This document shows positions 42,338 through 51,507 of a stretch of DNA of 64,000 bases, piece by piece; positions within the stretch are counted from its first letter, which is position 1, and every line of letters begins with the position of its first letter. The notes beneath the pieces are model-generated. The model had not been told where the DNA came from, searched no databases, and saw only the letters and a list, made by a program, of their open reading frames with translations. Origin of the DNA: an uncultured Clostridia bacterium (GTDB taxonomy: Bacteria; Bacillota; Clostridia; Lachnospirales; Anaerotignaceae); NCBI GenBank assembly GCA_944383885.1, contig CALWRF010000026.1, positions 43,723 through 107,722 of the forward strand, read 5' to 3'. The position numbers and the translations under genes are program-made.

Positions 42338-43453
42338 TCATTCATTTTTTCCAACAGATGACATCGACACCAGTGAAAGTCCATCTAAACGTATAGGCTT
42401 GTAGTATCCAAGGCTGCTGTTAACTCCTAAATAAGTATGCTCCCCCAAAACAATAACCGGACGTAAAGTTACAATTTTCGCCTCCATATATGCCGGGGAC
42501 ATATCGTTAACTAAACTGAGCAGCGCCTCCTGCTCTCTTTTCCCTGAGCAATATTTTTCTTTAACCAAAACTATAAACATATTTTCATCTGTTCCGTATA
42601 GCCGTTCCAAATCCGCCCTTTTTTCGCTGTTTTTCCGATATTCCCGTGTCTGCCACTCTTCAACAACAAACGGTCTTTCACCGGTATACAGTTCTATAAT
42701 ATCTATAATTCCGCTCCTTGTGCCACGCTTTTTAAACAGACTTGGAGCCATAAGTATAAGCTTTCTAAGCTTATCTGTAGGCCATATATATGTATTTGTA
42801 ATGCCAAGCCACTGAGCCATGTAGTGCAGAAATGGTTCATCTGCCGCCATAGGCTCAAGCATAACTGTACTGCTTTCAAATTTCGCGTTAAAATCATCAT
42901 ATAGTGATTGGAATATGCTTAAATATCTGTCTAAAAATTCAGCGCTCTCTTTATTTTTTTGATAAATTGAAGGAAGATAATTTATCCAGCTTTGGCACGG
43001 AAAATAAATAAAAATGTTCTCGACAGCTGCATTTTCCTCTTGTCCGGCGTAAATCTCCACACACAGCCAAACAAATCTCCCTTTAACGTCATGAAGCAGC
43101 ACATCTGTTTCATTTAAAAATTCTTTTTTTAAAAATCTTTGAAATATGCGTCTTTTTTCCTCCGGTTCAATATCAGAAAGCAGTATTTCACCTATATAAG
43201 TTTTATTGCCGTTATGCGTTATTTCTTCTGTATCAGAACAATACAGCCAAAAGTGTATCCCTGTCCTTATTACTGGTATCTCACAAGTCATTCTGTGCCA
43301 CTGCATTTCTTTTTCACCGCTGTCAAGGACTTTAGAGAAAAACACTCCCCTTTCACTGCCTCCAGAAAGCTGTATCCCTTGCTGGGTACACTCGCAGCCT
43401 TTCATATATCCTCTTTTATAGTCCATGGGCTTGTTAAACACAAAATATTTCAT
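42338..43453 (-). CDS. Baseplate wedge protein, P2 gpI / TIGR02242-like (Pvc12-type)
   Basis: A 371-residue tail protein. Residues ~150-320 carry the TIGR02242/gpI pattern: YLPSIYQKNKESAEFLDRYLSIF, MAADEPFLHYMAQWLGI, LILMAPSLFKKRGTRSGI and IIELYTGERPFVVEEW. The N-terminal ~140 residues are a beta-rich addition. It lies directly after the baseplate-J genes, where gp7-like wedge proteins are found. Confidence 0.85.
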   Translation of the reverse strand: MKYFVFNKPMDYKRGYMKGCECTQQGIQLSGGSERGVFFSKVLDSGEKEMQWHRMTCEIPVIRTGIHFWLYCSDTEEITHNGNKTYIGEILLSDIEPEEKRRIFQRFLKKEFLNETDVLLHDVKGRFVWLCVEIYAGQEENAAVENIFIYFPCQSWINYLPSIYQKNKESAEFLDRYLSIFQSLYDDFNAKFESSTVMLEPMAADEPFLHYMAQWLGITNTYIWPTDKLRKLILMAPSLFKKRGTRSGIIDIIELYTGERPFVVEEWQTREYRKNSEKRADLERLYGTDENMFIVLVKEKYCSGKREQEALLSLVNDMSPAYMEAKIVTLRPVIVLGEHTYLGVNSSLGYYKPIRLDGLSLVSMSSVGKNE

Positions 43454-43471
43454 TTCTCTGCTCCCTGCCTG

Positions 43472-45463
43472 TCAGTTAACTACAACACAATCAATCTTCC
43501 TAAGCAAAAGCACTCCAAGAGCGGGGAGTATTATGTCCCCATTTCTGTTTCTTGAAACTCTGCCGCCTTCCGCATCAATGTACAGTGTATATACTTCCAT
43601 TACTTCTTCCAAACCGTTTACGCAGGCAAATAGTGAGCTGTAATTAATAACCGCACCAAAACCATCAATATTTGAGAAAAATTCTCTAACAGCGTCTTTA
43701 ATTCTGTTTTCAGAATTAAGATACTGCGGCTTAACCCTAAGCTCCATGTATACATTTGCCTCTATATATACCGGTGAATATAAGCGTACAGATGTTCCAA
43801 TAATGCGTCTTCCCATAATATGGTTTAAAATATTTCTTTTGTAAGCATCTGATAATGCAGCATATCCATTTTCAGAATACGGTCTTACAACAATTCTAAC
43901 TTCATTTTCATAATGTTCGCCGCTAAATTCAGACAGTTCAAGAGTTTTGCAGTCCCAAATGCGAAGTCCGGGCGTATTCATTACAAGTTTTTCATAGTCA
44001 TTACCAGTTACCGCCCTTTCTTTTTCTTCAAAGTTTTTTCTTGCCCTGAAAAAACCGTCCTCAATGCTTTCCGGCTCACACCCGCCAAAGGCGTCGCAAA
44101 CACTGTATCCATATCCGCCCTTTGGCAGGCTTATGCTTTCAGCTGACTGTCCTGCCTTTATGTTTCCGCCACTTCCGGAACAAAAACCGCATGAAACTAT
44201 TCTTATTTCAGCCTCCGGCATTCTTCCTCTTATTCCGTTTCCAAAACAAACTTTGCCATTTTCCTCGTCCACAACGTAGTGACAGTCGTCAGGTCCCGAG
44301 CTATCAAAATCTTTAACTTTAACCCATTGTCTGAAAAAGCCCTTATCTTTAACACTTGAAACTAAAATTTCCAATAAGTCAGCCATAAGTCCGCCGCTGC
44401 CAACGTCATAGCATTGGTTTGGCAAACCGTTTCCAACAGCCAAAACCTTGTTTTTATAAAAATCCTCCTCGTAAATGGCAATTTTATCAGCCTTATCCTT
44501 TGTTGTGTCAATATAACAGCCGTTTATTTCATTCCAAGCATAATAATCAATTTTTACACCGCCGCTTTTCCAAAATTCTGCCTGTTCCTTGCTTAAAAAC
44601 ACCGCTTTTGTATCTTTTTGGATTAATGTTACATCGTTAAATCCCATTTCTTTTATAGCTGGCGCCACATCCAAACTGTCTTCAATAAGACAAAATTTAA
44701 TGAAATATCCCTCTATTCCCTCTTCAACAGAAAGAGCCATGTCTTTTGAAATTGAGAATACTATATCGCCGTTTTGAATCATTCCAATGGTGCTGTCATC
44801 AAATTTTATTTCATTTTCATTTATTCCATCAAAATATGTAGCACGCATTTTAGAAAGAGCCGCAAAAGATGATATATCTTTAATACGGTTTCTTTTAACA
44901 CTGTAGTGCTCATCAATTAATATTGAAAGTCTGTATGCTTTTCCTTTTTCAAGCCTTTTATCAAGACAAATCAAAAACTCGCTTCCGACTCCGGTTTTCT
45001 TTCCAAATGGATATATAACAGTGCTTCCACGCTCACTGTTTCTGTTAAATTGAGTTTTGAAAACACTGCCGTACTTAGGTTTAACTATTACAGCTTTTAT
45101 AATATTTCCGGGAATGTTTTCTATGCGTGTTGTCTCAAAACATAAACCATTTATATAAAACTTCGCTCCAGCCGGGAGTGCAATAGAATTTTCCGTAACA
45201 ATTCTGACATTAGTGGTTGAAGAATGTCTTTTTATAAGAGATATTCCCATAAGATAAAGAAGTTTTTTGTAAACCTCATCACTTATCTGGTCTATATAAA
45301 ACTGCTGCGCTTCTTTTAAAAACGCGAACATCTCCAAAATGGTAATCCCCGGGTCATGATAGTTATAGTCAGTCCATTGTGGACAAATTTCTGATATCTG
45401 ACTTCTGGCTTTTTTCACAATTTCCTCAAAGCTGTTTGTGTCTAAGCTTATTTCAGGCAGCAT
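43472..45463 (-). CDS. Baseplate J-like wedge protein (gp6 family), 663 residues
   Basis: Matches putative baseplate assembly proteins (TIGR02243/gpJ type): N-terminal DYNYHDPGITILEMFAFLKEAQQFYIDQI and the C-terminal domain DGFFRARKNFEEKERAVTGNDYEKLVMNTPGLRIWD, with VRIVVRPYSENGYAALSDAYKRNI. The family builds the inner ring of the baseplate wedges. It is a shorter paralogue of the gene upstream. Confidence 0.87.
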   Translation of the reverse strand: MLPEISLDTNSFEEIVKKARSQISEICPQWTDYNYHDPGITILEMFAFLKEAQQFYIDQISDEVYKKLLYLMGISLIKRHSSTTNVRIVTENSIALPAGAKFYINGLCFETTRIENIPGNIIKAVIVKPKYGSVFKTQFNRNSERGSTVIYPFGKKTGVGSEFLICLDKRLEKGKAYRLSILIDEHYSVKRNRIKDISSFAALSKMRATYFDGINENEIKFDDSTIGMIQNGDIVFSISKDMALSVEEGIEGYFIKFCLIEDSLDVAPAIKEMGFNDVTLIQKDTKAVFLSKEQAEFWKSGGVKIDYYAWNEINGCYIDTTKDKADKIAIYEEDFYKNKVLAVGNGLPNQCYDVGSGGLMADLLEILVSSVKDKGFFRQWVKVKDFDSSGPDDCHYVVDEENGKVCFGNGIRGRMPEAEIRIVSCGFCSGSGGNIKAGQSAESISLPKGGYGYSVCDAFGGCEPESIEDGFFRARKNFEEKERAVTGNDYEKLVMNTPGLRIWDCKTLELSEFSGEHYENEVRIVVRPYSENGYAALSDAYKRNILNHIMGRRIIGTSVRLYSPVYIEANVYMELRVKPQYLNSENRIKDAVREFFSNIDGFGAVINYSSLFACVNGLEEVMEVYTLYIDAEGGRVSRNRNGDIILPALGVLLLRKIDCVVVN

Positions 45464-45475
45464 TGTTAAGCCTCC

Positions 45476-48472
45476 TTATTCTGTCCTGACAAAAATACGG
45501 TGTTTACCGTTAATTGGAAGAGCATACGGGTACTGCCACATTTCTTCCGGGTTAATCTCTATTGTTTCCCCGCCTCTGAACATAGTTCCCAAAACAATAA
45601 GATTCCTTATTTCCTTAACTGCCGGTACAGTTTTAATTACGGTTTCTATTTTTCCGCGGTCCGGCAGCATTCCAGCCTCGAACCCATTTCCGGTAAAGTT
45701 TCCGCTTATTGGGTTTAAAAACTTTTTAAGACGGTCAAGCACCTCATTTTTACAGTTAAAAATTTCATTAAAATCATCTACTTTAATATCTGCGCCAACC
45801 TGTATCTCAATAAAATCCGGCGGCACTATATGAAGGCGGTTTTGAGAAATAAGATTATCAAATACTTTATCTTTTAAATACTCCATTATAATATTTTTCA
45901 AAGAATAAAAATAATAACCGCTTTTTTCGTAGTCCTTTTGCAGTATAACAAGTGTGATATATCCGCTTTTACGCGTTCCGTCCGCCATTCTTCCTGTAAA
46001 ACAAAAGGCTCTGCACACCATTCTTGACGCTTCACACGCCAGTTTTTCATAGTCATCAGCCGTAACCGCCCTGAAATGATGCTTATATTCAGCAGCCGTT
46101 CTTTTTATAGCCTCATCAGGAAATTCTTTTCCGCAGCCTCCTGAAAAGCCAACATAGTTCTGCACACTGTTAATATATCCGTAATTAAGCTCAGTTCCAT
46201 TAACTGAACCTTTTTCGATATTTCCTTCTTCTCCTCCGCCTATGCTCAAGTTTAAATAAATTCCGTTTGCAATTCCCGGAGGCGGAAGACGATAATTAGC
46301 AGCCGGTGAAAATCTAATAATCCCATTTCCCCTGTCGATAATATATTTTCTTCCATCACCCGGATAATCATAAAAACTTTCTGTCCTTTCCCACAGAACC
46401 CATGTTTGAATTTCAGATGTATTTTTAACAACGCGTCTAAGGCGTCCGCCTTTTTCAAGAAATTCTTCTTCGCCTTTTGACAGTTTTCCACTCTCATTTA
46501 CCCAGACCTGCTCGCTGTATATGCGATTGTTTATAAGCTTAAATTCCGTAGGCGAGTTAAAATCCTCAAAAGTAAGGTATTCCTCAACATTTGTCCTGAT
46601 TGTCCATGCTTTAACACTGTTAATATAAAGTCCTTCTATTAAAGGGAGCTTGTCTTTTCCGGCGCCATCATACCCACCTAAAATATCCTGAACCCTTATC
46701 CAGTATCCGGCTTTTCCAAAGCACTCTGTTTTCTCAAAATCCGGCGCCCCGTTAAAACTTATAATACCGCTGTTTTCAAAGTTCTTTGTTTCATCAGCCG
46801 CATTAAGCGAACGCCATTTTCCGCTTCCAAAATATTGCCATTTTAAAACAGGCTTTCTTAAAATTGAAGGCTTTTTCAAAAGTGCCAAAATACGTATAGG
46901 TCCGTTAATTAAAGGAGCAGTGAAACAAAAATATACAGCCGGCATTTTATCCCCAGCCATACGTATAGGGGCATATCCATGCAGACCATTAAAACAGTCT
47001 TTAGCGCTTTTAAGCGTTCCAACACCATTATTTTGCTCATAAATAAAATCAGGAGCCGCCCCAGATACATCATAGTCATAGGAAAAATAAGTTTCAGAAA
47101 GAATCGGGGAAACATACTGCCCTTTTGTTTTAAAACCGTTATTTAGTCTAATTATTCTTGCCCTTATGCACCTGCTTTCAGCTGAATTAATAACAGCAGA
47201 CGACATGTCGTCAGGGCATGTAAAACGCAGCGTTTTTTTCTGTCGTCCAACTCCATCTTCAGCATTAAACACATCGTCATATCTGCCGTCATTAAACAGC
47301 CTTGACCAGCCATTTCCATTAAAATACTCCCACACTACCTTAGATACAGTCACATCATACTCAGGCTCTATTTTAACTGCGCTTTTAGGCATAATTAAAC
47401 GCCAGTCTATGCCTTCCTTATCAGTTATGTTTATAGGTATTTTCGCAAAATCAAGCATAAACGACATTGTAACATTTGAGCCTTTTTTGCTGAAAACCTC
47501 ATCGCATGAAAAATAAACTTCTTCATATAATGAAAGCTGTTCCCCAAAAGGAAAATATAAATTTCGGCTGTCAACATCTGTTCCGGCAGCATAAACTGCC
47601 TGAGGCGAAATCATTGCGCCGCTGCTTTTAAGCTTTAAACTTCCTAAAGACATATTATAAAACGGCGTCCCCTTATCTGCCTTGAACTTTATCCAGTATT
47701 GACTTACACCTTCTATTTCAATTTCCGTCCACGGCGGCTGAGCAGCTGACTTTACAAAAACAAAAGTATTGCCTTTACGATAATGCTTCTCAAACTGTAT
47801 AAATCCATCGTTAGATGAATAATAAAACTTACCGCTGCTGCCAATTATGCCGAGCGTTTCTTCTGACAGCGGCTTCCCATCGGGAGAATAAAACTCAATT
47901 TCAGCTTCTCCTCCCTTTGAAATAGCAAATATATAGCTGTGACCAATTAAAAAAACATGTTTCTGAATGTTCTCCCCGTCAAAGCCAAACATACAAAAAC
48001 TCTTACCGTCATTCTCCTCCCAAAGCCTGCCTATATAATCAAGTTTGTCATAACTTTCATAAACAGCAGAAATATGGGACGGAGCAACAAAAACATCATC
48101 TCTTGTTTCTACAGGTATTGTATTTCCGGCATTATCAGTTTTATCCACAGTAAGCCTTGTTCCAGCAGGAAGCTCCGTTCCTTTTACTTCCTCGTTTACC
48201 AGTCCCAGTGTTACATATCCAAAAGCCGGCTGTTCCGGCAGCAAAGAAGCATGCAGATTATTAAAATATTCTGAGCGCCATTTAAGCGGAAGCTCATTAT
48301 ACATGTTCAGCGTGTCAGACTGCATAGATGCAAAAATAACTGCCAACGCAGTTCCAATATCAGGATTTTCCTCGTCAAAACGCCATTGTGGCACGTATGA
48401 AGCCGACAGACGTTTTATTTGGTCAAGCAGCTGCCTATTGTTTTTGTCGTTCATATCAGGCATTTTATTCAA
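45476..48472 (-). CDS. Baseplate J-like wedge protein (gp6 family), 998 residues
   Basis: A long baseplate-J protein with N-terminal DEENPDIGTALAVIFASMQSDTLNMYNELPLKW, beta-rich middle domains and C-terminal DEAIKRTAAEYKHHFRAVTADDYEKLACEASRMV. The two J-type genes in tandem (12-base gap) are typical of CIS loci, where Pvc11-like proteins are large. TTG start with AGGAGG eight bases upstream. The middle insertion explains the extra length relative to its neighbour. Confidence 0.87.
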   Translation of the reverse strand: MNKMPDMNDKNNRQLLDQIKRLSASYVPQWRFDEENPDIGTALAVIFASMQSDTLNMYNELPLKWRSEYFNNLHASLLPEQPAFGYVTLGLVNEEVKGTELPAGTRLTVDKTDNAGNTIPVETRDDVFVAPSHISAVYESYDKLDYIGRLWEENDGKSFCMFGFDGENIQKHVFLIGHSYIFAISKGGEAEIEFYSPDGKPLSEETLGIIGSSGKFYYSSNDGFIQFEKHYRKGNTFVFVKSAAQPPWTEIEIEGVSQYWIKFKADKGTPFYNMSLGSLKLKSSGAMISPQAVYAAGTDVDSRNLYFPFGEQLSLYEEVYFSCDEVFSKKGSNVTMSFMLDFAKIPINITDKEGIDWRLIMPKSAVKIEPEYDVTVSKVVWEYFNGNGWSRLFNDGRYDDVFNAEDGVGRQKKTLRFTCPDDMSSAVINSAESRCIRARIIRLNNGFKTKGQYVSPILSETYFSYDYDVSGAAPDFIYEQNNGVGTLKSAKDCFNGLHGYAPIRMAGDKMPAVYFCFTAPLINGPIRILALLKKPSILRKPVLKWQYFGSGKWRSLNAADETKNFENSGIISFNGAPDFEKTECFGKAGYWIRVQDILGGYDGAGKDKLPLIEGLYINSVKAWTIRTNVEEYLTFEDFNSPTEFKLINNRIYSEQVWVNESGKLSKGEEEFLEKGGRLRRVVKNTSEIQTWVLWERTESFYDYPGDGRKYIIDRGNGIIRFSPAANYRLPPPGIANGIYLNLSIGGGEEGNIEKGSVNGTELNYGYINSVQNYVGFSGGCGKEFPDEAIKRTAAEYKHHFRAVTADDYEKLACEASRMVCRAFCFTGRMADGTRKSGYITLVILQKDYEKSGYYFYSLKNIIMEYLKDKVFDNLISQNRLHIVPPDFIEIQVGADIKVDDFNEIFNCKNEVLDRLKKFLNPISGNFTGNGFEAGMLPDRGKIETVIKTVPAVKEIRNLIVLGTMFRGGETIEINPEEMWQYPYALPINGKHRIFVRTE

Positions 48473-48494
48473 TCTGCATACCTCCTTTCTTTAT

Positions 48495-48911
48495 TTAAAG
48501 TTCAATTCCCTCGTTAATAAAAAACGGAAACACCAAATTATATGGGTTATTTGTGGAACGCACAACATAAGAAATAGATATAAAAGCTTTTCCATCTTCC
48601 GGAGTATCTTGTGACACCTCCACTGATATGTCCCTTATTCTTGGCTCCCATTTTATAAGGGCTTCCTTTACGCTTTTTTCCATCTGTGAAACAGTTGTAT
48701 AATCAAGAGAGGCAAAAGCAAAATCATGTATTCCGCACCCAAAGTCAGGGCGCATAAGGCGTTCACCTTTTTTTGTCATCAGTATAATGTATATAGCCTC
48801 TTTAATATCCTCCTCATAGTGCGATGACATAAACCGTCCTGTAGCGGAGTCAGCTTCAACAGGGAAACTAAGTCCAGTTCCTAAAAATTCCATGCCGTAT
48901 TTATTACTCAC
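48495..48911 (-). CDS. gp25-like baseplate wedge protein (Pvc9-type)
   Basis: A 138-residue gp25/GPW family protein with the family core KEAIYIILMTKKGERLMRPDFGCGIHDFAF and EPRIRDISVEVSQDTPEDGKAFISISYVV. It connects baseplate wedges with the sheath. I choose GTG 48909-48911, since AAGGCGG is suitably spaced; a GTG three codons upstream is too close to it. Confidence 0.92.
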   Translation of the reverse strand: MSNKYGMEFLGTGLSFPVEADSATGRFMSSHYEEDIKEAIYIILMTKKGERLMRPDFGCGIHDFAFASLDYTTVSQMEKSVKEALIKWEPRIRDISVEVSQDTPEDGKAFISISYVVRSTNNPYNLVFPFFINEGIEL

Positions 48912-48924
48912 AAAATTCACCGCC

Positions 48925-49689
48925 TTAGTTTATTTTAACCATGCTTCCCTTTATCTCAGTTATGCCGCTTGAGTTTATTTTTAAAGAGCCGCTTGAGTTT
49001 ATTTCTGTTGTGCTTCCTTTTAAACTTACAGACTGCCCGTTTAATTTAAAACTCTGTTTAGCGCTTATATCAACTGAACCCGCATTAACTGTTTCCTTGT
49101 CGTTTTCAAGGGCAACTATCGCCTTGCCGTTTACTTTAAACTCTAATTTTTTCTCAGCGTTAAAGGATATGGTACCTTCTTTCGCGTCTAAAACAATACT
49201 GTTTTTACTTTCCTTATCAGATATTGTTATATTGCTTGTTTCATCATGTATGCTTATTTTCAGTCCTGACGGAGTTGTAATTTCCACATACTGTTTTTTG
49301 TCCTCATCAGAAAACACAACTGCATTTCCGCCTTTTGTTTTTATTGTTTTAAGTATATTATCCTGATGCGGTATATTAGTTTCAACAGGACTTTGTTTAT
49401 TCCAAAGAGAACCTACTACAACAGGTCTGTCCCAGTTGCCTAATATAAAAGACACCAAAACCTCTGTACCTATTTCAGGAAGAAAGTAAGAGCCATACTC
49501 TTTGCCCGTATAAAGCGAAGCGACCGGAATCCATCCGCTTTTATTTTTTCCTGCCTCTCCTGCGCTGTACTCAACCTTAATCATTCCAATATGTTCTTTA
49601 TCATAGTTTTCAAGTACAATTCCAGTTACCAATCCAGGCGCCGAAGCCGGCTTATTTTTATCAGTAAGAAGCTCATCAAAAAAGTCCAT
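48925..49689 (-). CDS. Spike protein, phage baseplate protein V / gp5-like
   Basis: A 254-residue spike. The N-terminal OB-fold (about 15-100) reads LVTGIVLENYDKEHIGMIKVEYSAG, SGWIPVASLYTGKEYG and GTEVLVSFILGNWDRPVVVGSLWN. The C-terminal half is a repetitive beta-helix (TTEINSSGSLKINSSGITEIKG). The ATG overlaps the hub-gene stop (TAATG). Spike and hub are separate here, unlike the fused VgrG/Pvc8 type. Confidence 0.92.
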   Translation of the reverse strand: MDFFDELLTDKNKPASAPGLVTGIVLENYDKEHIGMIKVEYSAGEAGKNKSGWIPVASLYTGKEYGSYFLPEIGTEVLVSFILGNWDRPVVVGSLWNKQSPVETNIPHQDNILKTIKTKGGNAVVFSDEDKKQYVEITTPSGLKISIHDETSNITISDKESKNSIVLDAKEGTISFNAEKKLEFKVNGKAIVALENDKETVNAGSVDISAKQSFKLNGQSVSLKGSTTEINSSGSLKINSSGITEIKGSMVKIN

Positions 49690-50768
49690 TATTCCCACCC
49701 CTCTGCTGCGAAACTTGTTAAAAATCCGTTGTAGTTAACAGTGTGGGTCACATCCGTAATATAAAATTTTTTATTAACAAGACTGTCAACATCAGATATT
49801 TTTAAAAACCTTCCGGGAACAATTTCAGGCATGCCTATACAAGTTCCATTGGCTCTTTTATTTTCACTTTCTTCTTTTACAGCCATACTTTTAGCAGCCT
49901 CGTCAGCATCTGTTTTAGTCTTTAAGTCAGCCATTGGAACAACGGTAACTCCGGCTTTTATCACATCAGCCTGTCCATCTCCGCCTTCCGCCTTATATGT
50001 GCCTATAATTTTAGATTCAGTGTCCGGATTATAGCCATGGACCTCAAAAGTTTTATTAAGATAATTAAGGCTTCTGCTGAAACTTTTTAACCCGTTGTTA
50101 ATTCCAATAGTTACTGCTGGTGATGATATACTTTTCGGTTTTCTAAAATAGGCTTTATCAGCCACAATAAAAAACTCTCTTTCGGCTTTTCCTTCTCCAA
50201 TAACCGTTTTTGTAATAAAATCATAATCGGACTCCCTTTGGCATACTGTATCCTCAAGCTTATCATTGGTAGCGTCACATTCAAAAGAGCACAGCGCAGC
50301 ATATCTTGTCATAATTTCTTTAATTATATCTGAGTAGTTTTGTTTGCTGTAAATAATATAAGGCTTATTGTCAGTCATCATAAGCCGCCTTGCGTCCAAT
50401 GCCGTAACCGTAAAAAATATGCCGTTTTCAACGTCTAACTGTATGTCAACAGACGCAATAAAGCCCTTAAACACCATGGTTGTGTCAGATTCATAACCTA
50501 TTTTAACTGTCACCGTTTTTCCCGGAACGGCTTTGCTTTTAAGAGTGCTGTTAAAACTGCCGCTTTCATAGTCATATTCGCTGTTTATTGTAAACAAGGC
50601 GCTTCCGGTGTTTTTTAAAGACAGCTTGATTTGCACCTGGCTTATGGATATGCCCTTTTGCTCCAATAAAGAAACCCCGCCTACGTTAAGTTCAACCTTC
50701 GGCGTTGTAAAATCATTATATTTTTTTCTAAGCTCACTGTATGTATAGCTTGCATCCATCAATCCCAT
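49689..50768 (-). CDS. Baseplate hub protein, gpD/gp27-like
   Basis: A 359-residue late control D family protein that forms the hub holding the spike: VQIKLSLKNTGSALFTINSEYDYE, AVPGKTVTVKIGYESDTTMVFKGFI, DARRLMMTDNKP and CQRESDYDFITKTVIGEGKAEREFFIV. Start ATG after AAAGGACGG. It is directly coupled to the spike gene. Confidence 0.9.
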   Translation of the reverse strand: MGLMDASYTYSELRKKYNDFTTPKVELNVGGVSLLEQKGISISQVQIKLSLKNTGSALFTINSEYDYESGSFNSTLKSKAVPGKTVTVKIGYESDTTMVFKGFIASVDIQLDVENGIFFTVTALDARRLMMTDNKPYIIYSKQNYSDIIKEIMTRYAALCSFECDATNDKLEDTVCQRESDYDFITKTVIGEGKAEREFFIVADKAYFRKPKSISSPAVTIGINNGLKSFSRSLNYLNKTFEVHGYNPDTESKIIGTYKAEGGDGQADVIKAGVTVVPMADLKTKTDADEAAKSMAVKEESENKRANGTCIGMPEIVPGRFLKISDVDSLVNKKFYITDVTHTVNYNGFLTSFAAEGWE

Positions 50769-50796
50769 ATTTCAGCCGTCCTTTTATTTTTTAATC

Positions 50797-51489
50797 TCAA
50801 AGCGCAGGAATTTTCAGAACCTGTCCCGGATAAATGTTCAATGGATTAAGCAATCCGTTTGCCTTTGCTATAAGCCGCCATTTTCCGCAGTCGCCGTACT
50901 CCTCATAGGCTATGTTCCAAAGACTTGAGCCTTCCACTACAGTTTTATATTTTGTTCTGTCAGGAGATTCAAATGGCTCTGATTTTTTAGTAATGCCTTC
51001 TTCCTGTGCTTCTTTTATGGTTATGTCCATTTTGGCGCGTATCGGCTTTCCAAATGTGTCAAACATGGTAAATGTCTCAGTAACAGATGTAATCACGCCT
51101 TTAAAATCTAAGTTGCCCCATATAAACGAAACAAGCGGCGGCTTGTGGTCGCTTCCCGACACATTTACAGCGGAGGTAATTTTTTTTGTCATATCTGTTA
51201 CCGGTTTTAAAGAACTTGTTCCGTTAAGCAAATTATCCGATGAGGTTAATATATTTTCAGCCCTTCCAAATTCTCCCTCACTGTCAAAAAATAAAGTTGT
51301 GCTGAATTCCTTTTGTGTGCCTGATAAAAATACCATTCTTGATACATCTGTTCCAAGAGAATTATCTTCTTTATAATTAGCTCCGCTTTTTATTGTATAC
51401 TGCGACGGATTAAATGCACATTCTACTTCTTCCCTGTTTTTTCCTCCGTTTTTATATATAACAATTTTGGCCTTTTTAAGGGTTCCCAT
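50797..51489 (-). CDS. LysM-containing tube/baseplate protein (Pvc7-type)
   Basis: A 230-residue protein with an N-terminal beta domain found in CIS tube-initiator proteins (CAFNPSQYTIKSGANY; KEFSTTLFFDSEGEF) and a C-terminal LysM-like domain (SLWNIAYEEYGDCGKWRLI, then NGLLNPLNIYPGQVLKIP). In CIS and myophages this protein lies between tape measure and hub genes, as here. LysM probably serves assembly inside the baseplate. Confidence 0.87.
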   Translation of the reverse strand: MGTLKKAKIVIYKNGGKNREEVECAFNPSQYTIKSGANYKEDNSLGTDVSRMVFLSGTQKEFSTTLFFDSEGEFGRAENILTSSDNLLNGTSSLKPVTDMTKKITSAVNVSGSDHKPPLVSFIWGNLDFKGVITSVTETFTMFDTFGKPIRAKMDITIKEAQEEGITKKSEPFESPDRTKYKTVVEGSSLWNIAYEEYGDCGKWRLIAKANGLLNPLNIYPGQVLKIPAL

Positions 51490-51507
51490 AAACCGCCAGC
51501 CCCTTTC

